The position numbers and the translations under genes were made by a program. Positions 1-8,526 of a DNA stretch of 64,000 bases are shown here, one piece after another. The DNA is taken from assembly GCF_014692675.1 (NCBI RefSeq), contig NZ_JABFCZ010000018.1, positions 78,514-142,513 on the forward strand. The letters are read 5' to 3'. The notes below the pieces were generated by a model. The model made no database searches. It was not told the origin of the DNA and saw only the letters and a list, made by a program, of their open reading frames with translations. The DNA comes from Roseibium aggregatum (GTDB lineage: Bacteria; Pseudomonadota; Alphaproteobacteria; Rhizobiales; Stappiaceae). Each line of letters opens with the position of its first letter. The first letter of the stretch is position 1.

Positions 1-282
1 TTTGCCGGCTGGGCCCTGATCGGGCGCATCGGCTCCGTGTCGCCGACCTCCGGCCAGTTGTCGAATATCGAATCCATTACCGCGGTCGTGATCGGCGGCA
101 TCTCCCTCTTCGGCGGCCGCGGCTCGATCCTCGGAACCCTGTTCGGCGCCCTGATCGTCGGCGTCTTCACCCTTGGCCTGCGTCTGCTCGGTGCCGACGC
201 GCAATGGACCTATCTGCTCATCGGCGTGCTGATCATCGCAGCCGTTGCCGTGGACCAGTGGATCAGAAAGGTGTCAGTCTGA
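1..282 (+). CDS. frcC: Fructose/ribose-type ABC transporter permease, C-terminal part
   Basis: This is the last 93 codons of an inner-membrane permease whose start lies left of the window. The open frame runs from base 1 to a TGA at 280-282. The residues are hydrophobic and include the conserved glycine-rich EAA-like loop of the RbsC/FrcC family (GGISLFGGRGS), followed by two hydrophobic segments and a short basic tail. Its stop overlaps the start of the ATPase gene by one base (TGATG), so the two are translationally coupled. The sugar is inferred from the downstream kinase and the rhizobial frcBCAK arrangement; ribose or another sugar is possible. Confidence 0.8.
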   Translation, partial: FAGWALIGRIGSVSPTSGQLSNIESITAVVIGGISLFGGRGSILGTLFGALIVGVFTLGLRLLGADAQWTYLLIGVLIIAAVAVDQWIRKVSV

Positions 283-1055
283 TGGAACCCCTTCTCAAAG
301 GCCGCAATCTCGTCAAACGCTATGGCCGCGTAACTGCCCTGGATCATTGCGATTTCGATCTGATGCCGGGAGAGATCCTTGCCGTGATCGGCGACAATGG
401 CGCCGGCAAGAGCACCCTGATCAAGGCAATTTCCGGCGCCGTCGTTCCCGATGAGGGCGAAATCCATCTGGACGGCAAGCGCATCCATTTCACCTCGCCG
501 ATCCAGGCCCGCGAGGCCGGCATCGAAACCGTGTACCAGACGCTTGCCATGTCGCCGGCGCTCTCAATCGCCGACAACATGTTCATGGGCCGCGAGATCC
601 GCAAACCCGGGTTCCGAGGCAGGTGGCTGCGCCAGCTCGACCGCCGGAAGATGGAAGAGATGGCCCGTGAAAAGCTCTCCGAACTCGGCCTGATGACCAT
701 CCAGAACATCAACCAGGCGGTGGAAACCCTGTCCGGCGGCCAGCGCCAGGGCGTCGCCGTCGCGCGCGCCGCCGCGTTCGGCTCGAAGGTGGTCATCATG
801 GACGAACCGACCGCAGCGCTCGGCGTCAAGGAAAGCCGCCGCGTGCTCGAACTGATCAAGGACGTGAAAGCACGCGGGCTCCCCATCATCCTCATAAGCC
901 ATAATATGCCCCACGTCTTTGAGGTGGCCGACCGCATCCATATTCACCGGCTCGGAAAACGGGCGGCTGTCATCAAGCCGCAGGATTTCTCCATGGCGGA
1001 TGCGGTCGCCATCATGACCGGAGCCATGGATCCACCCGAAGGGCTTGCGGCCTAA
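282..1055 (+). CDS. frcA: Sugar ABC transporter ATP-binding protein
   Basis: This 257-residue single-domain ATPase energises the sugar importer from the cytoplasmic face. Visible motifs are Walker A GDNGAGKST (residues 37-45), signature LSGGQ (150-154), Walker B VVIMDE (170-175) and the switch histidine H208. Single-domain ATPases of this size are typical of FrcA, whereas RbsA and XylG are double-length. I chose the ATG at 282 because it overlaps the permease stop and gives the usual N-terminus; an upstream in-frame ATG at 204 would only extend into the permease gene. A sugar-kinase gene follows after 73 bases. Confidence 0.9.
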   Translation: MEPLLKGRNLVKRYGRVTALDHCDFDLMPGEILAVIGDNGAGKSTLIKAISGAVVPDEGEIHLDGKRIHFTSPIQAREAGIETVYQTLAMSPALSIADNMFMGREIRKPGFRGRWLRQLDRRKMEEMAREKLSELGLMTIQNINQAVETLSGGQRQGVAVARAAAFGSKVVIMDEPTAALGVKESRRVLELIKDVKARGLPIILISHNMPHVFEVADRIHIHRLGKRAAVIKPQDFSMADAVAIMTGAMDPPEGLAA

Positions 1056-1128
1056 CAAGGCTGAAAGCCCCCTCCCGGCGGGCCGGCATCCTCAAACGAA
1101 TGCCGGTCCGCAATTCTGGAAGAACCCG

Positions 1129-2073
1129 ATGATACTGATTTGCGGCGAAGCGCTCTTCGACATGTTCGCCTCCGACCTCGCGCAGGACCCCGTCACCTTC
1201 GACGCCTATGTGGGCGGATCGCCCTTCAATGTTGCGATCGGCCTTGCCCGGCTTGGCGACGACGTCGCCTTTTTCGGCGGCATCTCGAAAGACCTGCTCG
1301 GTGAGAAACTGATCGGACGGCTCAGGTCGGAAGGCGTCGGTACCGGCCACGTCTGCCGTCCGGAAGCGCTCACGACCCTGAGCGTCGTGCAAAAGGATGC
1401 AAACGGCCATCCGGCCTATACCTTCTATGGCGACGGCGCCGCCGACCGCATGGTCACGGTGGCCGACCTGCCGTCGGAAATCGACGATCTTTCCATCCTG
1501 CACGTCGGGTCCTATTCCGCCCTCGTCGAACCGGTCGCTTCGGCCCTGAAGACCCTGATGAGGCAGCAGAAGGCGAACTGCCTGATCGCCTTTGACCCGA
1601 ACATACGCCCGACGGTCGTCGCCGACCTTTGCCGCTGGCGGCAAAACACGGAAGAGATTGCCGCCCTTGCCGACATCATAAAGGTGAGCGACGAGGACCT
1701 TGCCCTGATTTACCCGGATCGGGACCCCGCGGAAATCGCCCGGCACTGGCTGGACCTTGGCGCCGGGCTCGTCGTCGTCACTGCCGGCGCCGGGGGGGCA
1801 ACGGCCTTCACCGGGGACCTTAGCGTCCAAGTGCCCGGCAGGACCGTCACCGTCATCGACACCGTTGGCGCGGGAGACACCTTCCAGGCCGCCCTGCTGT
1901 CCGGGCTTGTCGCGCGTGACATCACGAGCCGGGATGCCATGGAGGGGCTTGACCATGCTGCACTGCATGAGATTGTCTTGAAGGCGGTCAACGCCTCGGC
2001 GCTGACCTGCACCAGACAGGGGGCGGACCTCCCCTCGCGGGAAGACGTGATCCGGTTTGAAAACAATTGCTGA
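1129..2073 (+). CDS. frk: PfkB-family sugar kinase, probable fructokinase
   Basis: This 314-residue cytoplasmic kinase probably phosphorylates the imported hexose. The PfkB signatures are clear: the N-terminal substrate region GGSPFNVAIGLARLG and the C-terminal DTVGAGDTF motif, where the aspartate of GAGD is the catalytic base. The start is the ATG at 1129, preceded by a GGAAGAA ribosome-binding site; the longer frame from 1045 has no support. It matches the position of frcK in rhizobial frc operons. Fructose is the likeliest substrate, but the sequence alone does not exclude a 2-keto-3-deoxygluconate or other PfkB substrate. Confidence 0.8.
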   Translation: MILICGEALFDMFASDLAQDPVTFDAYVGGSPFNVAIGLARLGDDVAFFGGISKDLLGEKLIGRLRSEGVGTGHVCRPEALTTLSVVQKDANGHPAYTFYGDGAADRMVTVADLPSEIDDLSILHVGSYSALVEPVASALKTLMRQQKANCLIAFDPNIRPTVVADLCRWRQNTEEIAALADIIKVSDEDLALIYPDRDPAEIARHWLDLGAGLVVVTAGAGGATAFTGDLSVQVPGRTVTVIDTVGAGDTFQAALLSGLVARDITSRDAMEGLDHAALHEIVLKAVNASALTCTRQGADLPSREDVIRFENNC

Positions 2074-2081
2074 CAAGCAAA

Positions 2082-2095
2082 TTAAATCGATTTAA
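2082..2095. promoter_or_regulatory. Palindromic operator upstream of zwf (LacI-type candidate)
   Basis: A perfect 14-bp palindrome, TTAAATCGATTTAA, with a central CG lies between the sugar kinase stop and zwf, about 37 bases before the zwf ATG. A central CG flanked by A/T half-sites is the usual form of a LacI-family operator. A close relative of this site lies before pgi (8487-8503). Binding by a LacI-type regulator is inferred, and no such regulator is encoded in the window. Confidence 0.55.
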
Positions 2096-2131
2096 AACCC
2101 GATCGAAATTACCAGATTTGAGGATCGTTTC

Positions 2132-3604
2132 ATGGCGGCACGTTTCTTGGAGGTCGACGATTTTGACCTTGTGGTCTTTGGGGCCTCGGGCGATCTCGCC
2201 CACCGCAAACTGATCCCGGCCCTTTATCACCGCGACTGCGACGGCCAGTTGCCGGAAAACGCGCGAATCGTCTGCAGCGCCCGCCGCGACTATTCCCACG
2301 ACGACTACCGCGAATGGGCCAGCCTGGCCCTGAAGGAGCATGTCAGGGACATCGACGAAGCTCATCTCAACCGCTTCCTGGGCCGGATCTACTACGTCAA
2401 GATCGACATCGGCAGCGGCGAAGGTTTCGACGACCTGAAGAAGATCCTGAACGAACGCGCCGATGTGATCCGCGCCTTCTATCTCGCCGTCGGTCCGGAC
2501 CTGTTCGGCACGATCTGCGAGAAGATCGGCAGAGCCGGTCTCGTCACCGACCAGACGCGAGTTGTCATTGAAAAACCGATCGGCAAGGACGGCGCATCCG
2601 CCAAGATCCTGAACGACACCGTCGGCGCCGTCTTCGACGAGCACCAGATTTTCCGTATCGACCACTACCTGGGCAAGGAAACGGTGCAGAACCTGATGGC
2701 GCTGCGCTTCGCCAACGCCCTGTTCGAACCGCTGTGGAACGCCGCCCACATCGACCATGTCCAGATTACCGTCGCCGAATCCCTAGGGGTCGGCGGACGG
2801 GCGGGCTATTACGATACTGCCGGCGCCCTGCGCGACATGGTCCAGAACCACATTCTCCAGCTGCTCTGCCTTGTGGCCATGGAACCGCCGGAATCCATGG
2901 ATGCCGACAGCGTCCGTGACGAGAAGCTGAAGGTCCTCAAGGCGCTTGCCCCGATCAGCGAACAGAATATGGAAAAGGTCACGGTCCGCGGCCAGTATCG
3001 TGCGGGTGCATCCGCAGGCGGAGCGGTACCCGGTTATCTGGAGGAACTCGGCGACCAGACGAGCACCACGGAAACCTTCGTCGCGCTGAAGGCGGAAATT
3101 GCCAACTGGCGCTGGGCGGGCGTTCCCTTCTATCTGCGCACCGGCAAGCGGCTTGCCCAGCGCGTCTCGGAGATCGTGGTCCAGTTCCGCCCGATCCCCC
3201 ATTCGATCTTCGATGAGGAAGCAGGTACCATATCGGCGAACCGGCTGATCATTCGCCTGCAGCCGGATGAAGGCGTGCAGATGAAGGTCATGATCAAGGA
3301 CCCGGGTCCGGGCGGCATGCGCCTGCGCCAGGTTCCCCTCGACATGAGCTTTGCCGAGGCCTTCAAGGTGCGCAATCCGGACGCCTACGAGCGGCTGATC
3401 ATGGACGTGATCCGCGGCAACCAGACCCTGTTCATGCGCCGCGACGAAGTGGATGCCGCCTGGACCTGGGTCGACCCGATCCTGGAGGCCTGGGCAAATT
3501 CCAAGGACAAGCCACGCGGTTACACCGCCGGCACCTGGGGCCCGTCGGCCTCCATTGCCCTGGTCGAACGCGACGGCCGCACCTGGGCCGAAGACGGGCT
3601 TTGA
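2132..3604 (+). CDS. zwf: Glucose-6-phosphate 1-dehydrogenase
   Basis: This enzyme oxidises glucose 6-phosphate to 6-phosphogluconolactone with NAD(P)+, the first step of the Entner-Doudoroff and oxidative pentose phosphate routes. The 490 residues match the family length. The dinucleotide-binding motif [10 protein letters not shown] is at residues 17-26, and the catalytic RIDHYLGKE signature starts near residue 175 (D177, H178). The ATG at 2132 has a GAGGAT ribosome-binding site. It heads a zwf-edd-eda cluster on one strand. A 6-phosphogluconolactonase gene, often found between zwf and edd, is absent here. Confidence 0.97.
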   Translation: MAARFLEVDDFDLVVFGASGDLAHRKLIPALYHRDCDGQLPENARIVCSARRDYSHDDYREWASLALKEHVRDIDEAHLNRFLGRIYYVKIDIGSGEGFDDLKKILNERADVIRAFYLAVGPDLFGTICEKIGRAGLVTDQTRVVIEKPIGKDGASAKILNDTVGAVFDEHQIFRIDHYLGKETVQNLMALRFANALFEPLWNAAHIDHVQITVAESLGVGGRAGYYDTAGALRDMVQNHILQLLCLVAMEPPESMDADSVRDEKLKVLKALAPISEQNMEKVTVRGQYRAGASAGGAVPGYLEELGDQTSTTETFVALKAEIANWRWAGVPFYLRTGKRLAQRVSEIVVQFRPIPHSIFDEEAGTISANRLIIRLQPDEGVQMKVMIKDPGPGGMRLRQVPLDMSFAEAFKVRNPDAYERLIMDVIRGNQTLFMRRDEVDAAWTWVDPILEAWANSKDKPRGYTAGTWGPSASIALVERDGRTWAEDGL

Positions 3605-3650
3605 GCCGCCCGGCCCGACACCTGAGAACCAAGCGATCGAGGAACCAGCC

Positions 3651-5474
3651 ATGACGACCATCCAAGCCCGCGTCGGCGAAGTCACCGAACGCATCGTCAA
3701 ACGCAGCCACGACGGCCGCTCGCGTTATCTGGACCGTATCCGTGCCGCCGCCGACAAGGGGCCGCACCGCTCCCGCCTGTCCTGCGGCAACCTCGCCCAC
3801 GGCTTTGCCGCCTGCGGCCTGTCCGACAAGCAGGCGCTCTCCGGCGACGTGGTGCCGAACCTCGGCATCATCACCGCCTATAACGACATGCTGTCGGCCC
3901 ATCAGCCTTACGAGCATTTTCCCGACCTGATCCGTCAGGCCGCGCATGAAGTGGGTGCCGTGGCGCAGGTCGCCGGAGGCGTGCCGGCCATGTGCGACGG
4001 CGTCACCCAGGGCCAGGACGGCATGGAACTGTCGCTGTTTTCCCGCGATGTGATCGCCATGGCCGCGGCCGTCGGCCTGTCGCACCAGATGTTCGACGCC
4101 GCGGTGTTCCTGGGGATCTGCGACAAGATCGTGCCCGGACTGGTGATTTCCGCCCTCTCCTTCGGCCATCTGCCGGTGGTCTTCATTCCCGCCGGCCCGA
4201 TGACGACGGGCATTTCCAACGACGAGAAGGCCAAGATCCGCCAGCTCTATGCCGAAGGCAAGGTCGGCCGGGACGCGCTGCTGGAATCGGAATCCAAGGC
4301 CTATCACGGGCCGGGAACCTGCACCTTCTACGGCACCGCCAATTCCAACCAGATGCTGATGGAGATCATGGGGCTGCACATGCCGGGCGCCTCTTTCGTC
4401 AATCCGGGCACGCCCTTGCGCGATGCCCTGACCCGCGAAGCCGCGAAACGGGCGCTCGCCATCACCGCTCTCGGCAACGAATTCACCCCCGTCGGCGAGG
4501 TGATCGACGAAAAGGCCATCGTCAACGGCGTCGTCGGCCTTCATGCCACCGGCGGGTCCACCAACCACACCATGCACCTGGTCGCCATGGCGGCAACCGC
4601 CGGCATCCGGCTGACATGGGACGATATTTCCGATCTTTCCGACGTGGTCCCGCTTCTGGCTCGCGTCTACCCGAACGGCAAATCTGACGTGAACCATTTC
4701 CAGGCCGCCGGCGGCCTCGGCTTCCTGATCCGGGAACTGCTTTCGGGCGGTTACCTGCACCAGGACGTCAAGACGGTCCACGGCACGGACCTCGCCGGCT
4801 ATACGGTCGAAGCCAAACTCGACGGTGACGGCACCGTCCGGCGCGAGCCGGTGCCGGACGCCTCCGGCGACGAGACCGTTCTGGCGCCGCTTGCCAAGGC
4901 GTTCCAGCCGACCGGCGGACTGAAGATGCTGACCGGCAACATCGGCAAGGCGGTGATCAAGATTTCGGCCGTCGCGAAGGAGCGTCATGTCATCGAAGCG
5001 CCCGCCCGCGTGTTCCATTCCCAGGAAGACTTCCTCGCCGCCTTCTCGCGCAAGGAACTCAACAGCGATGTCGCCGCTGTGGTCCGCTTCATGGGCCCTA
5101 AGGCCTGCGGCATGCCGGAGCTGCACAAACTCACCCCTTCCCTCGGCATCCTGCAGGACCGCGGCCACAAGGTGGCGCTGATAACCGACGGGCGCATGTC
5201 GGGCGCCTCCGGCAAGGTGCCCGCGGCCATCCATGTCACCCCGGAAGCCGCCGACGGCGGCGCGATCGCAAGGATCCGCGACGGCGACATGATCCGCATC
5301 AACGCCGTGACCGGCGCTCTGGAGGTTCTGGTCGACGCGGCGGAATTCGCCGCCCGCGAACCGGCAACCCAGGACATGAGCGCGCATCAGACCGGTGTCG
5401 GCCGCGACCTCTTCGCCGCCTTCCGCGCCAACGTCGGTACGGCGGATACGGGCGCGCATGTTTTCGGCGCGTGA
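3651..5474 (+). CDS. edd: 6-phosphogluconate dehydratase
   Basis: This 607-residue enzyme of the IlvD/Edd family dehydrates 6-phosphogluconate to 2-keto-3-deoxy-6-phosphogluconate. The cysteine-bearing regions that hold the Fe-S cluster are recognisable: [34 protein letters not shown] and [11 protein letters not shown]. The length equals the usual 603-608 residues. The ATG at 3651 follows a GAGGAACC site and gives the standard N-terminus; the frame is open further upstream from 3453, but that stretch overlaps zwf. It sits 46 bases after zwf and 41 before eda, consistent with cotranscription. Confidence 0.97.
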   Translation: MTTIQARVGEVTERIVKRSHDGRSRYLDRIRAAADKGPHRSRLSCGNLAHGFAACGLSDKQALSGDVVPNLGIITAYNDMLSAHQPYEHFPDLIRQAAHEVGAVAQVAGGVPAMCDGVTQGQDGMELSLFSRDVIAMAAAVGLSHQMFDAAVFLGICDKIVPGLVISALSFGHLPVVFIPAGPMTTGISNDEKAKIRQLYAEGKVGRDALLESESKAYHGPGTCTFYGTANSNQMLMEIMGLHMPGASFVNPGTPLRDALTREAAKRALAITALGNEFTPVGEVIDEKAIVNGVVGLHATGGSTNHTMHLVAMAATAGIRLTWDDISDLSDVVPLLARVYPNGKSDVNHFQAAGGLGFLIRELLSGGYLHQDVKTVHGTDLAGYTVEAKLDGDGTVRREPVPDASGDETVLAPLAKAFQPTGGLKMLTGNIGKAVIKISAVAKERHVIEAPARVFHSQEDFLAAFSRKELNSDVAAVVRFMGPKACGMPELHKLTPSLGILQDRGHKVALITDGRMSGASGKVPAAIHVTPEAADGGAIARIRDGDMIRINAVTGALEVLVDAAEFAAREPATQDMSAHQTGVGRDLFAAFRANVGTADTGAHVFGA

Positions 5475-5515
5475 GAACAGATTTAGGCTGAAAGCCCTTC
5501 GAGGAGATCCGATTA

Positions 5516-6154
5516 ATGTCCCAGAACACCGACCGGCTGGATGCCATCATGACCGCGGCTCCGGTCATTCCGGTCCTGATCATTGAAGACCCCAAAAGAG
5601 CGGTCCCCATGGCCAAGGCGCTGGTGCGCGGCGGGTTGAAGGTCCTGGAAATCACGCTTAGAACCGCACATGCGCTTGAAGCCATTGACGCCATCCGCGA
5701 ACACGTCAGCGACGCGATCGTCGGTGCGGGAACGGTCCTGAACGCCGGCCAGTATGCCGATGTGGTTGCCGCCGGGTCCCAGTTCGTCGTGTCGCCCGGG
5801 GCGACCGATGCGCTGGTCGATGCTGCGGCCCATTATGACGTGCCGCTGCTGCCGGGAGCGGCAACGGCTTCGGAAGTCATGCGCCTGATGGAACGCGGTT
5901 ACAGCCGGCTGAAATTCTTCCCCGCCGAACAGGCCGGAGGTGCTGCCTATCTGAAATCCCTGTCCTCGCCCTTGAGCGCGATAAAATTCTGCCCGACCGG
6001 CGGCATTACGCCGGAAAAGGCGAAGACCTACCTCGGCCTGCCGAATGTGGTCTGCGTCGGCGGGTCCTGGGTCGCGACCGCCGAGATGATCATGGCTGAA
6101 GAATGGGATGAAATCGAACGGCTGGCCCGCGCCGCGGCGGCACTCGGCAAATAG
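5516..6154 (+). CDS. eda: 2-dehydro-3-deoxy-phosphogluconate aldolase
   Basis: This 212-residue class I aldolase splits KDPG into pyruvate and glyceraldehyde 3-phosphate. The Schiff-base lysine is K133 in RLKFFPAE, and the catalytic glutamate is E45 in LEITLRT, the same positions as in the E. coli enzyme. The phosphate-binding glycines near GGITPEKA are present. A GAGGAGAT ribosome-binding site precedes the ATG. It is the last gene of the zwf-edd-eda cluster and ends 57 bases before a convergent gene. Confidence 0.96.
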   Translation: MSQNTDRLDAIMTAAPVIPVLIIEDPKRAVPMAKALVRGGLKVLEITLRTAHALEAIDAIREHVSDAIVGAGTVLNAGQYADVVAAGSQFVVSPGATDALVDAAAHYDVPLLPGAATASEVMRLMERGYSRLKFFPAEQAGGAAYLKSLSSPLSAIKFCPTGGITPEKAKTYLGLPNVVCVGGSWVATAEMIMAEEWDEIERLARAAAALGK

Positions 6155-6210
6155 GCCGGCGAACAGGGACCGCCGTTTCAGGTTGCCTGCCGATCGTTTG
6201 GCAAGCCGAC

Positions 6211-6744
6211 TTAACTGGCCGGTTCCACGGTTTCCCAGACAAGGCGAAGCCCTGCGGAATTGTCGTTACGCCAGACGAACTCGCCAAGAACCGGCTTGTC
6301 GAACTTCTTGATGGTAAGCATGACTTCCTCGGGCAGGGACTTGAAACCCTTGGCAGTGACGCGGCAGCCGTTCTGGCCTGCGTCCACGATCGTCCCGGAA
6401 ATTTCGGTGATGCCATCCTTGTCGGCGATCTTGACCGGGATGGAGACCTTGTTGCGCCGCTCCCGCCGCTTGTCCTGAACCGTGCCGGTCTCTCCACGCG
6501 GGAAGACGACTGCCGCCTCGTTGCCCTTGACCGCGGTCACCTGCGCCTTGGTCAGCTTGCCGGTATTGCCGACGCGGATGCCGATATTCTTGCGCAACTC
6601 GTTCACGTCGTCCGCAATGAGCTTGCATCCCCACTCGCTCACGTTCGAGGCGGTGGCCTTGATGCAGGCAAGGTTGTCGAAGTCAATCACAAGGACTTCT
6701 TCCGTGACATCTTCCTGATCCTGAAGGTGCGCGAGGCCGTGCAT
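6211..6744 (-). CDS. PilZ domain protein
   Basis: This 177-residue soluble protein is probably a cyclic di-GMP receptor. Its second half carries the PilZ signature: an arginine cluster (RRERRNKVSIPV), then about 20 residues later a D-x-x-x-x-G motif in IVDAGQNGCRV. The first half, with SNVSEWGCKL, looks like a degenerate PilZ-like fold. A GGAGATGG site precedes the ATG. It is convergent with eda and transcribed alone. Its target cannot be told from the sequence. Two c-di-GMP turnover proteins are encoded elsewhere in the window (31433-33415 and 42552-43697). Confidence 0.8.
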   Translation of the reverse strand: MHGLAHLQDQEDVTEEVLVIDFDNLACIKATASNVSEWGCKLIADDVNELRKNIGIRVGNTGKLTKAQVTAVKGNEAAVVFPRGETGTVQDKRRERRNKVSIPVKIADKDGITEISGTIVDAGQNGCRVTAKGFKSLPEEVMLTIKKFDKPVLGEFVWRNDNSAGLRLVWETVEPAS

Positions 6745-6876
6745 TACCCATCTCCGAAATCTACCGAAATTGAAACTATCAACAAACGGTTGCCGATCAC
6801 TTAAGGGAAACCGGTTTTTGATGCGGTTACCTCATTCAATATTCAGCAGTTTTGACAGTTCTTCGGTTCACTGGGC

Positions 6877-7467
6877 CTACATCTGGGCATAGGCCGCAAG
6901 CGCGACAACGGCGAGCATGGACAGGGCCATCAGCACGTTGATGGTAAAATGTGCCCGCTCGCTCAGATCCAGACGATGAAGGTAGATCCCGGCGCCCAGC
7001 CAGAGCAGATGCACGGGTATCCAGATGGCGTTGATCGCAAGGAATTTCAGGACCGTTTCCGTAGCAAGACTATCCGGATAGAAATTGAAGCCTGAGAAGA
7101 ACGTCGTATTGACCGCGTAGGCCTTGGGATTGATCGCCTGAAGCGCCAGCCCCCCCATGATACCCGGCGCCCGCTCGGAATGGATGAAGGCAATCCGCGT
7201 TCCGGACAGGGCGATCTTGAGCGCAAGATAGAAGAGATACGCGGCCGAGGCGTAAAACAGGATGTCCCTGACGACCGGAACGGAGAAGATGACGGCGGCC
7301 AGGCCGCTGACCACGGCAAGAGCGACCATATTCGTGCCGATGAAAAGCCCGGTGACATAGCGCAGACCCGCCCGGGCACCGAACCCGGATCCGACACCGG
7401 CCGTCGACAGCACGCCGGGACCCGGCGTGATCAGAAGAAAAAAGACGGCACCGAGAAAGATCAGCAT
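6877..7467 (-). CDS. LysE-family amino-acid/metabolite exporter
   Basis: This 196-residue inner-membrane protein has about six hydrophobic segments. The family signature FLLITPGPGVL sits near the N-terminus, and the GxRxGL-type loop follows (GSGFGARAGLRYVTGLFIGT). LysE/RhtB transporters export amino acids or related compounds; the substrate here is unknown. I used the ATG at 7467; a TTG at 7482 in the same frame would add five residues, and neither has a strong ribosome-binding site. It is divergent from the carbonic anhydrase-like gene. Confidence 0.82.
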   Translation of the reverse strand: MLIFLGAVFFLLITPGPGVLSTAGVGSGFGARAGLRYVTGLFIGTNMVALAVVSGLAAVIFSVPVVRDILFYASAAYLFYLALKIALSGTRIAFIHSERAPGIMGGLALQAINPKAYAVNTTFFSGFNFYPDSLATETVLKFLAINAIWIPVHLLWLGAGIYLHRLDLSERAHFTINVLMALSMLAVVALAAYAQM

Positions 7468-7598
7468 GACGAGAGTGAGCAAACCTGCGATTGAATTGGT
7501 GGATCGATTCTATTTACCGATATCCCAAGGATAAAGGGACCGAAGGGATATAACAGTGTTAACCTCCCGAATGAAAATTCGATATGGAGCCCATTTCC

Positions 7599-8390
7599 AT
7601 GAAACCTTTGACGACACCGACATTTGCGCTGGTATTTTCCTGCTGCCTCTTTGCAACCGCTGCGACCGCGGAAACCCTTTGCACCGGGTTCGGCCCGCAA
7701 ACGCCCCGCGACATCTCGAATAAAGCCGGAACAAATCCCCGGACGTTCACCCTCGCGCCCGACGCCACAAAAATGAACCTGTGCGATATCCACACCCATA
7801 CCAATGCCGAACACAAGGGGCCCGGCTTCACGGTATTTGCCGGCGGCGGCGAACATGGCGGCTTCAAGTGCAACGAGACCGATCAGTTGACCGAGGCGGA
7901 GCTCGAGGATCCGGGCGAACTTGCCTATCACGGCGTGAAGCCGGGCGACACCATCGAGGTTCACTGGGTTTACACCTCATGCGATGGTATTCCCGGACCG
8001 GGCCTCGGCTCGTGTCTGAGCGACACTTGCGCCAACCCGCAATTGCGCGTGGAAGCCCAGGTCTTTCTGGTCGTGAACGATCCGAAGGCCCTCGACTTCA
8101 CGGATTTCGCCTATGAGGACAACAAGGTGAACGGCCTGTACCAGGCCAAGGCGCTTCCGACGGGAACCGGCGAGCCCGTGCGCTTTGCCGGATCGACCAC
8201 CGGACCGAGCTATACCCAGGAGGTCTGTTCGCCTCTCCAGGTCACCTGGAGCGTTCGGCCGCAATGCGCGAAGCTCGACATCAACTCGCTGAACCGGTGG
8301 GCGAAAAACGGCAACATCTTCAAGGAGGACCACTCCCATGGCGTCCGCCAGCTCGTGACCGCACCGGAACTTCTGGCGCCGATCGATTAA
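7599..8390 (+). CDS. Secreted delta-class carbonic anhydrase-like protein
   Basis: This 263-residue protein has a signal peptide ending near TAATAETLC, so it should be periplasmic or secreted. It resembles the delta-class carbonic anhydrases first known from diatoms and now annotated in proteobacteria: an opening C-x-GFGPQTPRD, a histidine cluster IHTHTNAEHKGPGF that probably binds zinc, a later EVHWVYTSC motif, and paired cysteines (CLSDTC). If active it would interconvert CO2 and bicarbonate outside the cytoplasm. The ATG at 7599 starts the signal peptide; an ATG at 7584 would add five residues. The call rests on motif memory, not on a search. Confidence 0.7.
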   Translation: MKPLTTPTFALVFSCCLFATAATAETLCTGFGPQTPRDISNKAGTNPRTFTLAPDATKMNLCDIHTHTNAEHKGPGFTVFAGGGEHGGFKCNETDQLTEAELEDPGELAYHGVKPGDTIEVHWVYTSCDGIPGPGLGSCLSDTCANPQLRVEAQVFLVVNDPKALDFTDFAYEDNKVNGLYQAKALPTGTGEPVRFAGSTTGPSYTQEVCSPLQVTWSVRPQCAKLDINSLNRWAKNGNIFKEDHSHGVRQLVTAPELLAPID

Positions 8391-8486
8391 GTCGTAAACT
8401 CATCCATATTTTCAGCCTGCCCCTCCTCTCCCCCGGTATCCTGTGCTAAGACGCTACCGGAGGAGAGGATCTCGGGAATCCTCTCG

Positions 8487-8503
8487 TTTTAATCGTTTTA
8501 AAT
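8487..8503. promoter_or_regulatory. Imperfect palindrome upstream of pgi resembling the zwf operator
   Basis: The sequence TTTTAATCGTTTTAAAT lies 24 bases before the pgi ATG. Aligned on the central CG it matches the zwf site at 2082-2095 at 12 of 14 core positions, with consensus TTWAATCGWTTTAA. The shared site suggests joint control of pgi and the zwf cluster by a LacI-type regulator. The inference rests on two sites only. Confidence 0.45.
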
Positions 8504-8526
8504 ACACATCCCAGGAGGCCCTTTGC

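Noticed and set aside
1081..1108. Hairpin GGCCGGCAT/ATGCCGGTC between frcA and the sugar kinase gene
   Set aside because: It has no T run and lies inside an apparent operon; it may affect RNA stability but I cannot support a function.
3432..5459. Long minus-strand frame (675 codons) opposite edd
   Set aside because: It is a shadow of edd: high G+C third positions leave the complementary frame open. The peptide is His/Gly/Arg-rich and shows no domain.
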